Shown here: positions 16,047 through 23,585 of the stretch, piece by piece
Layout: each line of letters begins with the position of its first letter
Numbering within the stretch: position 1 is the first letter of the stretch
From: Mycobacterium sp.
GTDB taxonomy: Bacteria; Actinomycetota; Actinomycetes; Mycobacteriales; Mycobacteriaceae
Assembly (NCBI GenBank): GCA_031292665.1
Contig: JARLGR010000204.1
Span: 1 to 49,240, forward strand
Reading direction: 5' to 3'
DNA: 49,240 nt
The notes under the pieces: model-generated
Seen by the model: only the letters and a program-made list of their open reading frames with translations
Database searches by the model: none
What the model was told of the DNA's origin: nothing
Translations under genes and position numbers: made by a program

Positions 16047-16771
16047 GACCCTGCCTCCTCGTCCAGCCTGGAGATCGCCATGCCGGCATGCACCAGGACC
16101 AGGTCCCCGGGGGCGACGGGATCGACAAGCGCGGTCACGACGCTCTCGACACCGCACGCGGTGCGCACGGTGGCCAGCCCATCGATGGACGTGTCCGAGG
16201 AGGCCACCACCTCGCCGAGGCGCCCTTCGTCGCTGCACGTGACGCAAACCGTCTCGGCGGCATCGGGTTTGAGCAACCCGGAGTGCTCGAAACACACGTG
16301 GGTGAGCTCCCACAGCAGGTGGTAGAACAGCACGAAGCCGCCCGTGGCGGGCACCCGCGGGTCGGGGTCGTCGAGCCACAGCACGTGGTCGGCCGCACCG
16401 GCCCCGGGCCGTTCGCCGCTGCCGATCCAGATCGTGGTGGCGCCCCAGGCAGGGGCCCGGCGCATCACCGAGCCCACGTGCGGGTTGTCCGCACCCGAGA
16501 CCGCGACCACGATGTCGCCGGGCCGCACTGACACCCGCACCAGGTCAACCAGGTCCGGTCCGGTCAGCGCGACCGCCGGCAACGCCCGTTTGCCCATGAT
16601 CACCGGATGCACGAACTCGACCGCGATGTGCAGCGCGTGCGGTTCCCAGCCCGGCGCGATGGACCACATCGTGGCGCCCGCGGCGAAACGCTTGGCCAGG
16701 GTGAAAGCCGTTGCGGCCAAGTCCTCGGCCAATTCGGCGCTCAGCCCGCGGTCGATCGCGGTGGTGATCAT
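16043..16771 (-). CDS. SIS domain fused to a HypC-like domain
   Basis: Protein of 242 residues. Residues 1-175 form a SIS-type Rossmann domain ([28 protein letters not shown]) preceded by a helical segment. Residues from about 178 to the end ([18 protein letters not shown], then a beta-rich stretch ending [18 protein letters not shown]) resemble HypC/HupF. The N-terminal Met-Cys of free HypC is replaced by an internal VCVTC, so any reactive Cys is not N-terminal. ATGA overlaps with hypF upstream and with the SIS gene downstream imply tight coupling. Function unknown; a carrier or ligand-delivery role is inferred. Confidence 0.82.
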   Translation of the reverse strand: MITTAIDRGLSAELAEDLAATAFTLAKRFAAGATMWSIAPGWEPHALHIAVEFVHPVIMGKRALPAVALTGPDLVDLVRVSVRPGDIVVAVSGADNPHVGSVMRRAPAWGATTIWIGSGERPGAGAADHVLWLDDPDPRVPATGGFVLFYHLLWELTHVCFEHSGLLKPDAAETVCVTCSDEGRLGEVVASSDTSIDGLATVRTACGVESVVTALVDPVAPGDLVLVHAGMAISRLDEEAGS

Positions 16772-19134
16772 CTGCCAGCCTCCTCCCGCGCGATCAGCGT
16801 CGAGACCGCGGCCTGGCCCAGCGCCAGTCCGCCGTCGTTCGGCGGAACGGTGTGGTGGGTCAGCACCTCGAACCCGCGCGATTCCAGCCGGTCACGGCAC
16901 GCACGCAGCAACAGTACGTTCTGGAACACCCCTCCGGTCAGGCCGACCAACCGGACCGCGCCCGCCACCTGCTGCACCACCCCGGCGACGGCGTCCGCGA
17001 CGGCGTGGTGGAATGACAGGGCCAGCACCGCGGGCGGGGTCCCGGCGTACAGGGCCGAGACGATGGTCTGCACCATGGTGGCGGGATCGATCACGCCGTC
17101 GGCGCGCACCGCCAGCGGCAGCGACGGGCCTTGTCTATTAGCGTCGATCGCCGTTTCGGCCAGCGCCTCGAGCTCGATGGCGGCCTGGCCTTCGTAGTCG
17201 ATCCGGTGGCGGACGCCGAGCAGCGAGGCGACGGCGTCGAACAGTCGGCCCATGCTCGAACACGGCACACATCCCGTACCGCTCTCCAATTGCGAACGGG
17301 TGAGCCGCAGTTCGTCCCGTGTCGCCGCGGAGACCGGTGCCAGATCGGGGGTCCAGTCGATACCGGCCATCCACAACTGAGACAGCGCCATCCGCCAGGG
17401 ATTGCGCACCGCGGCGTCACCGCCCGGCAACGGCGCCGGCAACAGGTGGCCGGCGCGGACGAAACGGTGGCTGTCGGTGCCGAGCGTGAGAATCTCCCCG
17501 CCCCAGATCGTCTGGTCGCAGCCATAGCCGGTGCCGTCGAAGGAAACACCGACGATGGGTTCGCCGACGCGTCCGTGCTCGGCCAGCAGCGAGACCACAT
17601 GCGCGTGGTGGTGCTGGACCAGATCCAGCGGTCGGTCGCCCGCGTGGCGCTCCGACCAGTTGCGGGTGTGGTATCCGGGATGCAGGTCGGCGGCCAACCG
17701 CACCGGAACGCCGCGTATTTCGCAGAGTTGGCCCACGGCGCGCTCGAACGCGCGCAGCGTCTCCCACGTGGCCATGTCGCCGATGTGCCCGGACATGTAG
17801 GCGCGCGACCCGTCGGTCAGGCAGAAGGTGTTCTTCAGTTCACCGCCGACGGCCAGCACGGCCGGGGCGCCCAGCCCCTCAAGCCTTAAGTCGACCGGCA
17901 GCGGCGCATAGCCGCGCGACCGCCGGATCGGCAGTTCACGACCGTCGATGACGCGCACCACCGAGTCGTCGCACGGAACGTGAATGGGTCGGTCGTGGTC
18001 GAGGACCCCATCGCAGAGCCCGGAAAGCCGTTCCGCGGCATCCTCGTCGGTGAAGCAGATGGGCTCGTCTGCGCGGTTGGCGCTGGTCAACACTAGCGCC
18101 TCGGGCACCCGCTCCGCGCCACCCGGAACGGGCGCCAGCAGCAGGTGATGGATGGGGGAGTAGGGCAGCATCAGGCCGAGCAGCGGGCTGCCGGGTGCGA
18201 CGGGGTCGGCGACCGGCGCACCCGGGCGCCGCCGCAGCAACACGATCGGGCGCGCGGGACTGAGGAGCACCGCGGCCTCGGCGTCGTCGACGTGGGCGTA
18301 GCGGCGGGCGACGCCGAGGTCGCGTACGAGCATGGCGAAAGGCTTGCCGCCGCGGGCTTTTCGGGCCCGGAGCCCGCTGACCGCGACGTCGTCGTCGACG
18401 GCGCACGCCAGGTGGTAACCCCCGATGCCCTTGATGGCCACGACAGCACCCGCCGCGAGGGCGCGCCGGGCGGCGGCCAGCGCGGCATCGGACCCGGTGA
18501 ACCGGCCGGCCTGCGACGAGAACCACAGCGACGGGCCACAATCCGGGCAGGCGATCGGCTGCGCGTGAAACCGGCGATCCGCCGGATCGTGGTATTCGGC
18601 GGCGCAGCGCTCGCACATGGCGAACGCCGACATGGTGGTGGCCGGGCGGTCGTACGGCAACTCGCGAATGATGGTGAACCGCGGCCCGCAGTTGGTACAG
18701 GTCACGAACGGGTGGCGATAGCGCCGGTCGCGCGGGTCGAACAACTCGGCGACGCAGTCGGCGCACACCGCGACGTCGGGCGGGATCGGCGTTGCCGCGC
18801 CGGCCACCGTCTGGCTCGCCACGATCCGGAATGCACGGTCGCCCGCGCTGTCCGCCGGGATGTCGATGACGCGGACGGAGCCGATCCGCGCCAGCGGCGG
18901 CGCCTCGGCGCGAAGCCGGTGGCCGAATTCGGTCACGCGCGCCCGCTCGCCCTGCACCTCGAGGAAGACCGCGCCCGAATCGTTGCCGACGAAGCCGGCC
19001 AGGCCCAGTTGGCCGGCGATCCGGTGGACGAACGGGCGAAAGCCCACCCCCTGAACGACACCGGTCACGGTGAAGCGTTGCCGGACCTGGATGTCGGGAG
19101 GGCCGGATCGCAGCAGCAGGGGGGAGTCGGTCAC
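16768..19134 (-). CDS. hypF: Carbamoyltransferase HypF
   Basis: Uses carbamoyl phosphate and ATP to carbamoylate the HypE C-terminal cysteine. It has 788 residues from GTG at 19134, one base after the hypC1 stop. Domains in order: acylphosphatase ([14 protein letters not shown], residues ~10-95), two zinc-finger units ([10 protein letters not shown] through CTNCGPRF, and [10 protein letters not shown] through CPDCGPSL), a YrdC-like domain ([19 protein letters not shown]) and a Kae1-like C-terminal domain ([23 protein letters not shown]). The length is normal for the family. Not to be confused with TsaC/TsaD, which share the last two domain types. Confidence 0.98.
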   Translation of the reverse strand: MTDSPLLLRSGPPDIQVRQRFTVTGVVQGVGFRPFVHRIAGQLGLAGFVGNDSGAVFLEVQGERARVTEFGHRLRAEAPPLARIGSVRVIDIPADSAGDRAFRIVASQTVAGAATPIPPDVAVCADCVAELFDPRDRRYRHPFVTCTNCGPRFTIIRELPYDRPATTMSAFAMCERCAAEYHDPADRRFHAQPIACPDCGPSLWFSSQAGRFTGSDAALAAARRALAAGAVVAIKGIGGYHLACAVDDDVAVSGLRARKARGGKPFAMLVRDLGVARRYAHVDDAEAAVLLSPARPIVLLRRRPGAPVADPVAPGSPLLGLMLPYSPIHHLLLAPVPGGAERVPEALVLTSANRADEPICFTDEDAAERLSGLCDGVLDHDRPIHVPCDDSVVRVIDGRELPIRRSRGYAPLPVDLRLEGLGAPAVLAVGGELKNTFCLTDGSRAYMSGHIGDMATWETLRAFERAVGQLCEIRGVPVRLAADLHPGYHTRNWSERHAGDRPLDLVQHHHAHVVSLLAEHGRVGEPIVGVSFDGTGYGCDQTIWGGEILTLGTDSHRFVRAGHLLPAPLPGGDAAVRNPWRMALSQLWMAGIDWTPDLAPVSAATRDELRLTRSQLESGTGCVPCSSMGRLFDAVASLLGVRHRIDYEGQAAIELEALAETAIDANRQGPSLPLAVRADGVIDPATMVQTIVSALYAGTPPAVLALSFHHAVADAVAGVVQQVAGAVRLVGLTGGVFQNVLLLRACRDRLESRGFEVLTHHTVPPNDGGLALGQAAVSTLIAREEAGR

Positions 19135-19135
19135 T

Positions 19136-19402
19136 TCAGCCGCCCTCCGGGTCCACCGTCGGGACGTAGCGGCCCCGGCCCATCAGCTCGAGCCCGGCCA
19201 TCGCCTGCTCCGCACCGGCGCGGTCTGTCTTCTCGACGGCGAAGCCCATGTGGATGATTATCCAGTCACCGGTTGCAAACGTCTCGTCCGGGAGCATGCC
19301 GATGTTGACCCTGCGCTCCTCCCCGGTGACGTCGACGAGTGCGAGTTGTCCCTCGTAACCGTCCAGCATCCGGATCACCTGGCCGGGTATGCCCAGGCAC
19401 AT
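19136..19402 (-). CDS. hypC: Hydrogenase assembly chaperone HypC (first copy)
   Basis: Protein of 88 residues starting [12 protein letters not shown] with the essential Cys2, followed by an OB-like fold ([32 protein letters not shown]). It sits between the maturation protease (3-nt gap) and hypF (1-nt gap), close to the structural genes. In other bacteria with two HypC-type proteins one often acts as a client-specific chaperone for the large-subunit precursor, and the position suggests that role here (inference). It differs in sequence from the copy next to hypD, so this is not a recent duplication. Confidence 0.95.
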   Translation of the reverse strand: MCLGIPGQVIRMLDGYEGQLALVDVTGEERRVNIGMLPDETFATGDWIIIHMGFAVEKTDRAGAEQAMAGLELMGRGRYVPTVDPEGG

Positions 19403-19405
19403 GGG

Positions 19406-19906
19406 TCAGCGCTCCTCTCGCACGGCGGACGCTTGCAACGCGGCGAGGATCTCCTCGACGGCGCGCACGGCCCGGGGGACGGCCCTGGCGACGGGTTCGC
19501 TCAGGCCGATGCCCTCCTCGACGCTTCCCGCCTCACACCCCACCACAATCGTGTAGGGCGGAGTGCCGCCCAGGGCTCGCAGGCTGGCGAAGACGGCGGC
19601 CGGGTCCATGCTGTGTGCGTCCAGACCGGGCGCGCCGCAGCCGGTGTCGGGGTCTAGCTCGCTGTCGGCCGCAAAGACGTGCAGCGCGCCCGGGTTGCCA
19701 CGGCTGGGTACCGCGTCGACGAGCACCAGCGTGTCCCACACGTCGAGCAGGTCGTAGGCCAGGTGCATGCCGCGGATTCCGTAGTCGGTGACGCGGACGT
19801 CCGGATCGCTCCGCGGAATACCCTCGTTGCGAACGACTTCCGAGCCGAACCCGTCGTCACTCAGGAAGATGTTGCCGATCCCGGCCACCAGGATGCGCGC
19901 TGTCAT
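19406..19906 (-). CDS. Hydrogenase maturation protease (HupD/HyaD family)
   Basis: Nickel-dependent endopeptidase that trims the C-terminal tail of the large subunit after nickel insertion. It has 166 residues. The N-terminal GIGNIFLSDDGFG is the family signature, with Asp18 where E. coli HybD uses Glu16 as a nickel-sensing ligand. Later ligands are likely Asp in VLVDAVPS and His in LDAHSMD. Its expected substrate is the hhyL tail after DPCLPCGVH. It begins 16 nt after the 39-residue membrane peptide and is followed by hypC1. Confidence 0.94.
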   Translation of the reverse strand: MTARILVAGIGNIFLSDDGFGSEVVRNEGIPRSDPDVRVTDYGIRGMHLAYDLLDVWDTLVLVDAVPSRGNPGALHVFAADSELDPDTGCGAPGLDAHSMDPAAVFASLRALGGTPPYTIVVGCEAGSVEEGIGLSEPVARAVPRAVRAVEEILAALQASAVREER

Positions 19907-19922
19907 GGGGCGCCCGGCGGGG

Positions 19923-20042
19923 CTACATCCGCCTCAGCTTCAGGTAGCGGCGGGCGTCCGGGATGGAGACCACCCCCAGCGCCAGCGCGACCACCCCCAC
20001 CAAGGCGAGGATGGCAACGAATATCCAACCCATGACCTCCAT
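19923..20042 (-). CDS. 39-residue single-pass membrane peptide (DUF6893-like)
   Basis: The ATG at 20042 has AGGAG 7 nt upstream. It encodes MEVMGW followed by a continuous hydrophobic helix of about 20 residues, then a basic cytoplasmic tail (SIPDARRYLKLRRM) and stop. The net positive end predicts an inside C-terminus. It sits exactly between the 443-residue gene (12-nt gap) and the protease (16-nt gap) on the same strand, which supports a real gene. The pattern fits tiny actinobacterial membrane proteins near group 1h hydrogenases. A membrane anchor or quinone-side adapter is a reasonable inference. It is too short for most gene callers. Confidence 0.8.
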   Translation of the reverse strand: MEVMGWIFVAILALVGVVALALGVVSIPDARRYLKLRRM

Positions 20043-20054
20043 CTCGAACTCCTC

Positions 20055-21386
20055 TCACGATGGGCTGTGCTGACTCTCCAGCGGCTCGAGTTCGTCGGGG
20101 GAGAAGTACAGGTAGCGCCCGTACCAGTCGTGCAGATCGGCGGCCGGGTCGTCGTCGCCGACCACCGCGACGTGCATGTTGCCCTCGACGTCCTCGTGCA
20201 CCGACGTGATGCGGGCGGTCTTGCCGGCGAGGAAGATGTCCTGCGCGTCGGCGTTGCGCATGGGCCGCAGGCGCACCCGGCTGCCCCGCGCCACCCGGAC
20301 CCCGTTCACCAGCACCGCGTCGATTTCGGGGCGAACCGCGCTGTCGGCCAGCGGGTCCCACCAGTCGACACCCTCCGGGATCTCGGGAACGAGCCCGGCG
20401 ACCGCGTGCGGGTCGCGCAGCACGCCGTGCAGGCGCGCCATGTCGTCCGGTGACATCGCGTCACACCGGTCGATGATCCGCGCGGCCCGCGGGTCGGTGG
20501 CGCGCGCCTGCGCCTTCTCCTCGTCCGTCATCGTCATCACACGCAGGGTGAGGATCTCGTCGATCTCCGTGCAGTCGTACAGAGCGGTGTTGCTCTGCTC
20601 GGCGACCTCGGGGTGGTCGTACAGGATGATCGGCGAGATCAGCAGCATGTCGTCGGTTCCGGGCGGACCGGCCAGCACGGGGAAGCAGCGGTGCCGGCTA
20701 CACCGCGACACCGCGTCGGTCGCCGCGGGGGGCGGCTCGAGTAGCGAAACAAACCGGCCACCAACCACTTCGGCGATCAGATGCGTTCCGATCATGGACC
20801 GCGCGATGGTGTCGTCCTTATCGCCGGCGGGTTCGCCGACGTTGCTCAGCCGCACCGACACCCGGCGCAGGTGGCCGTCCGGTTCGCTGCCGACCGACAG
20901 CACACCACGCACCTCTCGGCGTTCGCGGACCAGCCGCCCGCCGTCGAGGAGCTCGATGTCGATTGCCGCGCCGGCCCTCACCGGAATGGTGCAGGACTGA
21001 TCCCCGATGGATAGTGGGCCGAAGGACATTTCGCATTCGACCGCCTCGTCCCAGGTCAGCCATGACCCGGTCGGTGTGGTCAGTTCGTCGACGGGTTCGA
21101 AACCCCCGTCGGCCAGCGCGCGCTCGGCCCGGCGATGCTGCAACTGCAGGAACCGCACCACCAGCGTTATCGCCTCGGCCCCGTCGACCAGAAATTGCGC
21201 CGCGAGGGAGTCGTCTTCGCCCAGGCCCGCGTCCGCCGCGCCGGGTGGGCCTAAAACGCCGAATTGCCAGCGTGACTGGTTCTTGGTCGACGTGCCCCGG
21301 TACGGGTAGAGGAGGTAGCCCTCGTACAGCACCGCGTCGGCGACGCTGCGGGCCCGCTCCCGGCCCGACGTTCCGGAGGAAGTCAC
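20055..21386 (-). CDS. Conserved hydrogenase-operon protein of unknown function (443 residues)
   Basis: GTG at 21386 overlaps the preceding stop (GTGA) and yields 443 residues; the open frame upstream lies inside the preceding gene. The N-terminal part (DAVLYEGYLLYPYRGTSTKNQ, then FGVLGPP) is followed by beta-rich segments (CEMSFGPLSIGDQSCTIPV, VRLSNVGEP) and a central stretch LLISPIILYDHPEVAEQS. The C-terminus contains DIFLAGKTARITSVHEDVEG and a YGRYLYFSPDEL segment. Eight cysteines or fewer are scattered, with no cluster motif. It is soluble, with no signal peptide. I know no biochemical role; conservation beside group 1h hydrogenases would argue for assembly or electron-transfer complex formation (inference). 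Confidence 0.8.
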   Translation of the reverse strand: MTSSGTSGRERARSVADAVLYEGYLLYPYRGTSTKNQSRWQFGVLGPPGAADAGLGEDDSLAAQFLVDGAEAITLVVRFLQLQHRRAERALADGGFEPVDELTTPTGSWLTWDEAVECEMSFGPLSIGDQSCTIPVRAGAAIDIELLDGGRLVRERREVRGVLSVGSEPDGHLRRVSVRLSNVGEPAGDKDDTIARSMIGTHLIAEVVGGRFVSLLEPPPAATDAVSRCSRHRCFPVLAGPPGTDDMLLISPIILYDHPEVAEQSNTALYDCTEIDEILTLRVMTMTDEEKAQARATDPRAARIIDRCDAMSPDDMARLHGVLRDPHAVAGLVPEIPEGVDWWDPLADSAVRPEIDAVLVNGVRVARGSRVRLRPMRNADAQDIFLAGKTARITSVHEDVEGNMHVAVVGDDDPAADLHDWYGRYLYFSPDELEPLESQHSPS

Positions 21387-22024
21387 TGCGCCGCCTCCCG
21401 CTCGATGTCCAGCAGCGACGTGACCGCGTGCTCGAGGTCCAGCATTCCCCGCGCGGACTTGTAGGCGGCCAGCGCGGCGATGGTTTCGTGGCTCAGCCGC
21501 ACCCAGCCGCTGTTCGGGTAGTGCTGGGCCATCAGATCCCGCCACACCGCGACCGGCATGTCGTAGCGATACTCGCAGTCCCATGGCACCTGCTGGACGT
21601 AGAACCCGCGCTGGGACTTGACGAAAATGGTTCCGCTGAACAGGAATTGCAACGGCAGCGTGTCGTGGCGCAGGGCGTGCAGGTATTTGGCGGCGGCCAC
21701 TTCGAAGTCGTACGTGCAGTCCAGCGGAAGCGCCACCGTGGTGTTGCCGGCGAACCCCGGCACCATCGCGGTGCAGTGCTGCCACAAGAAGGTGCGCTGC
21801 GTGCTCGCCCAGCGTTCACGCGACCCGAACAGGTCCATCAGGCCGGCCGCTTCCTCGTCGGAGTACGAACGCCGCAGCGGCTCGATCCGCACCTGGCACC
21901 GCAGGGCGATGGCGTGCACCGGGTCGTCACCACCGGTTTCGACGCCGACGCGGGCGGTCAGCACGGGGCTCACGGTGTACGGTTCGGGCGCCACGTCGAA
22001 GACGGCGAAGTCGACATCCATCAT
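21383..22024 (-). CDS. Conserved hydrogenase-operon protein (DUF6084-like)
   Basis: Protein of 213 residues. The start is ATG at 22024, overlapping the preceding stop (ATGA); a second ATG follows directly. The N-terminal half is beta-rich (DFAVFDVAPEPYTVSPVLTARV) and contains a likely metal-free core with RCQVRIEPLRRSYSDEE; later segments include PLDCTYDFEVAAAKYLHAL and GTIFVKSQRGFYVQQVPWD. No catalytic motif is recognised. Its overlap with both neighbours indicates that the three unknown proteins are made in step with HhyE. Probable assembly or scaffold factor by position only. Confidence 0.78.
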   Translation of the reverse strand: MMDVDFAVFDVAPEPYTVSPVLTARVGVETGGDDPVHAIALRCQVRIEPLRRSYSDEEAAGLMDLFGSRERWASTQRTFLWQHCTAMVPGFAGNTTVALPLDCTYDFEVAAAKYLHALRHDTLPLQFLFSGTIFVKSQRGFYVQQVPWDCEYRYDMPVAVWRDLMAQHYPNSGWVRLSHETIAALAAYKSARGMLDLEHAVTSLLDIEREAAQ

Positions 22025-22677
22025 GGCCGCGCCCCCGGCGTTTCTACGGAGCGGGCTTCGATGTCGGCGAAAAAGCCGTCGATGAACTGGCGGGCCTCCT
22101 GGCCGCCGTCGAAGCCGCGCCAGAGCATGCGCAAGCGGCCGACGAATTCGTAGCAGGCGTCGATCGGAACGAGATAGCACTGCGGCCGGGCCGCTTCGGC
22201 GTCGGGACCATCCCAGAAGGGAACCCGGACCACTAGCGCCTCGACGTCGTCGGCCAGCAGGCCGACGCGCAAGTCCGCGCGGCTGATGGCGCTCCACGCG
22301 TCGAGGTCAAGCTCCGACTCGCACGCCCCGGCCGGGCCGGGGTAAAAGGCAACGGTGCGCCCGAGAGCCGAGTTGACGAAGAAGAAGGCGACGCCGACGG
22401 GAATTTGGAGGGCCTCCCAGGCGCGGCGGTCCAGCGCGAAATCACCGAACTTCAGATACCGGTCCGGCACCGCCCGATAGCGCAACTCGGCTTCGGAATC
22501 GGTGAACAGCAGATAGCACGCGCGGCAGACGCACATGAGCTGCCGGGCGCCCACATTCACCACGTGTTGGTGCTCGTCGGCGATCGACTCCGCACACATC
22601 TCGCACCGCTCGCCGGTCGTTTCGGGGGGCGGCCGGTTGCTCCTGATGCGCGACAGCACGTCGTAGGGGCTGGTCAT
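22021..22677 (-). CDS. Conserved CxxC protein of the hydrogenase operon (DUF5947-like)
   Basis: Protein of 218 residues from ATG at 22677, overlapping the hhyE stop. Near the N-terminus CEMC (about residue 25) and CVCRACYLLF (about 50) form a four-cysteine set that could bind zinc or an Fe-S cluster. The remainder (GVAFFFVNSALGRTVAFYPGPAG, CYLVPIDACYEFVGRLR) looks like a single alpha/beta domain. There is no membrane segment. Position directly after the Fe-S protein HhyE suggests a role in electron transfer or cluster loading (inference). Function otherwise unknown. Confidence 0.78.
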   Translation of the reverse strand: MTSPYDVLSRIRSNRPPPETTGERCEMCAESIADEHQHVVNVGARQLMCVCRACYLLFTDSEAELRYRAVPDRYLKFGDFALDRRAWEALQIPVGVAFFFVNSALGRTVAFYPGPAGACESELDLDAWSAISRADLRVGLLADDVEALVVRVPFWDGPDAEAARPQCYLVPIDACYEFVGRLRMLWRGFDGGQEARQFIDGFFADIEARSVETPGARP

Positions 22678-23582
22678 GTCCGGGCCCCCATCGGTTCGGA
22701 CGGCGTTTTGGCCGGCAGAGCCACCGACAGCACGCCATCGCGGATCAACAGCGGCACCGGATCGAGGTGAGCCCCGTTCGCACCGGCACCCGCATGGACG
22801 ACGTCGTAACCCGATCCGCACCGCGGGCAGCGCAGCCGCGCGCCGTCTAACCCCGCGCCGGCCATCGTGTCGTCGCAGACGGGGCAGCGATCCCGGTAGG
22901 TGAACACCTGGCCGTCGATCCGGCACGCCAACAGCGTGGTTCCGGCAACTTCGAAGCCGCCGACTTCGCCCGGCCGCAGGTCGGCAAGCCCGGGGATGGG
23001 GTGCCAAGGTGTCGGACCGTGCCCGTTCGAATGCACCTGCGCCAACAGCGATTCGGCCGGGATCAGGCTTGCGGCGGTTTCGCCCGCCACCACTTCGATC
23101 GAGGAGACCTCCGGGGCGGCCGCCCGGATCGCGTCCTCGACCGCGAGTTCCAGCGTCACCGCCGACGACGGGCAGCTCTTGCAGCTGCCTCGAAACGCCA
23201 GCCGGACGGTGTCATCCGTCACCTCGATCAGGTCGACGTCACCGCCGTGCGAGCCGAGGTAGGGGCGCACCCGGCCCAGCGCGTCGGACACCCGGCGGTG
23301 CGCGTCGTGCGGGTGCAGGCCGTGCACGAGGAGCAGGCTGGCCACCAGGTCGTCGGTGGCCAGCCGCTCGGCCAACGCCGGGCCGTCCAGGGCGTCCATG
23401 ATCCGTTGCAGCCCCGCGCCATACAGGCCGACCACCTCGCGGACCAGCTCTTGTGCGCGTTCGAACGCGGTGGCCCCGCTTGCCGCACAGGAATCCAGCA
23501 GTGTCTGGATCCGATCGCCCGCTGTGCGCCACTGCGCTTCACTGTCTGAGGTCGTCGCGGGTCTGTCCGGGCGATCCGCCAT
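22674..23582 (-). CDS. hhyE: HhyE-type iron-sulfur protein: NifU domain plus Rieske-like domain with cysteine ligands
   Basis: Predicted electron carrier or cluster-delivery partner of the hydrogenase, 302 residues. After a helical N-terminus (~1-95) comes a NifU C-terminal-type domain (RVRPYLGSHGGDVDLIEV, then CKSC in FRGSCKSCPSS). From about 195 a Rieske-like beta domain follows (GEVGGFEVAGTTLLACRIDG, FTYRDRCPVC, LRCPRCGSGYDV). Where Rieske proteins have CxH and CxxH, this one has CPVC and CPRC, giving four cysteines separated by 15 residues. It starts 3 nt after hhyL and is followed by an ATGA overlap. The gene name follows M. smegmatis usage as I recall it. Confidence 0.88.
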   Translation of the reverse strand: MADRPDRPATTSDSEAQWRTAGDRIQTLLDSCAASGATAFERAQELVREVVGLYGAGLQRIMDALDGPALAERLATDDLVASLLLVHGLHPHDAHRRVSDALGRVRPYLGSHGGDVDLIEVTDDTVRLAFRGSCKSCPSSAVTLELAVEDAIRAAAPEVSSIEVVAGETAASLIPAESLLAQVHSNGHGPTPWHPIPGLADLRPGEVGGFEVAGTTLLACRIDGQVFTYRDRCPVCDDTMAGAGLDGARLRCPRCGSGYDVVHAGAGANGAHLDPVPLLIRDGVLSVALPAKTPSEPMGART

Positions 23583-23585
23583 CGG

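Noticed and set aside
16768..19134. Annotation of this gene as a tRNA threonylcarbamoyl (TsaC/TsaD-like) enzyme
   Set aside because: The YrdC and Kae1-like domains occur here with an acylphosphatase domain and two zinc fingers, which defines HypF.
21387..21785. N-terminal extension of the 443-residue hydrogenase-operon protein
   Set aside because: It overlaps the DUF6084-like gene entirely and is low-complexity Arg/His/Ala sequence.
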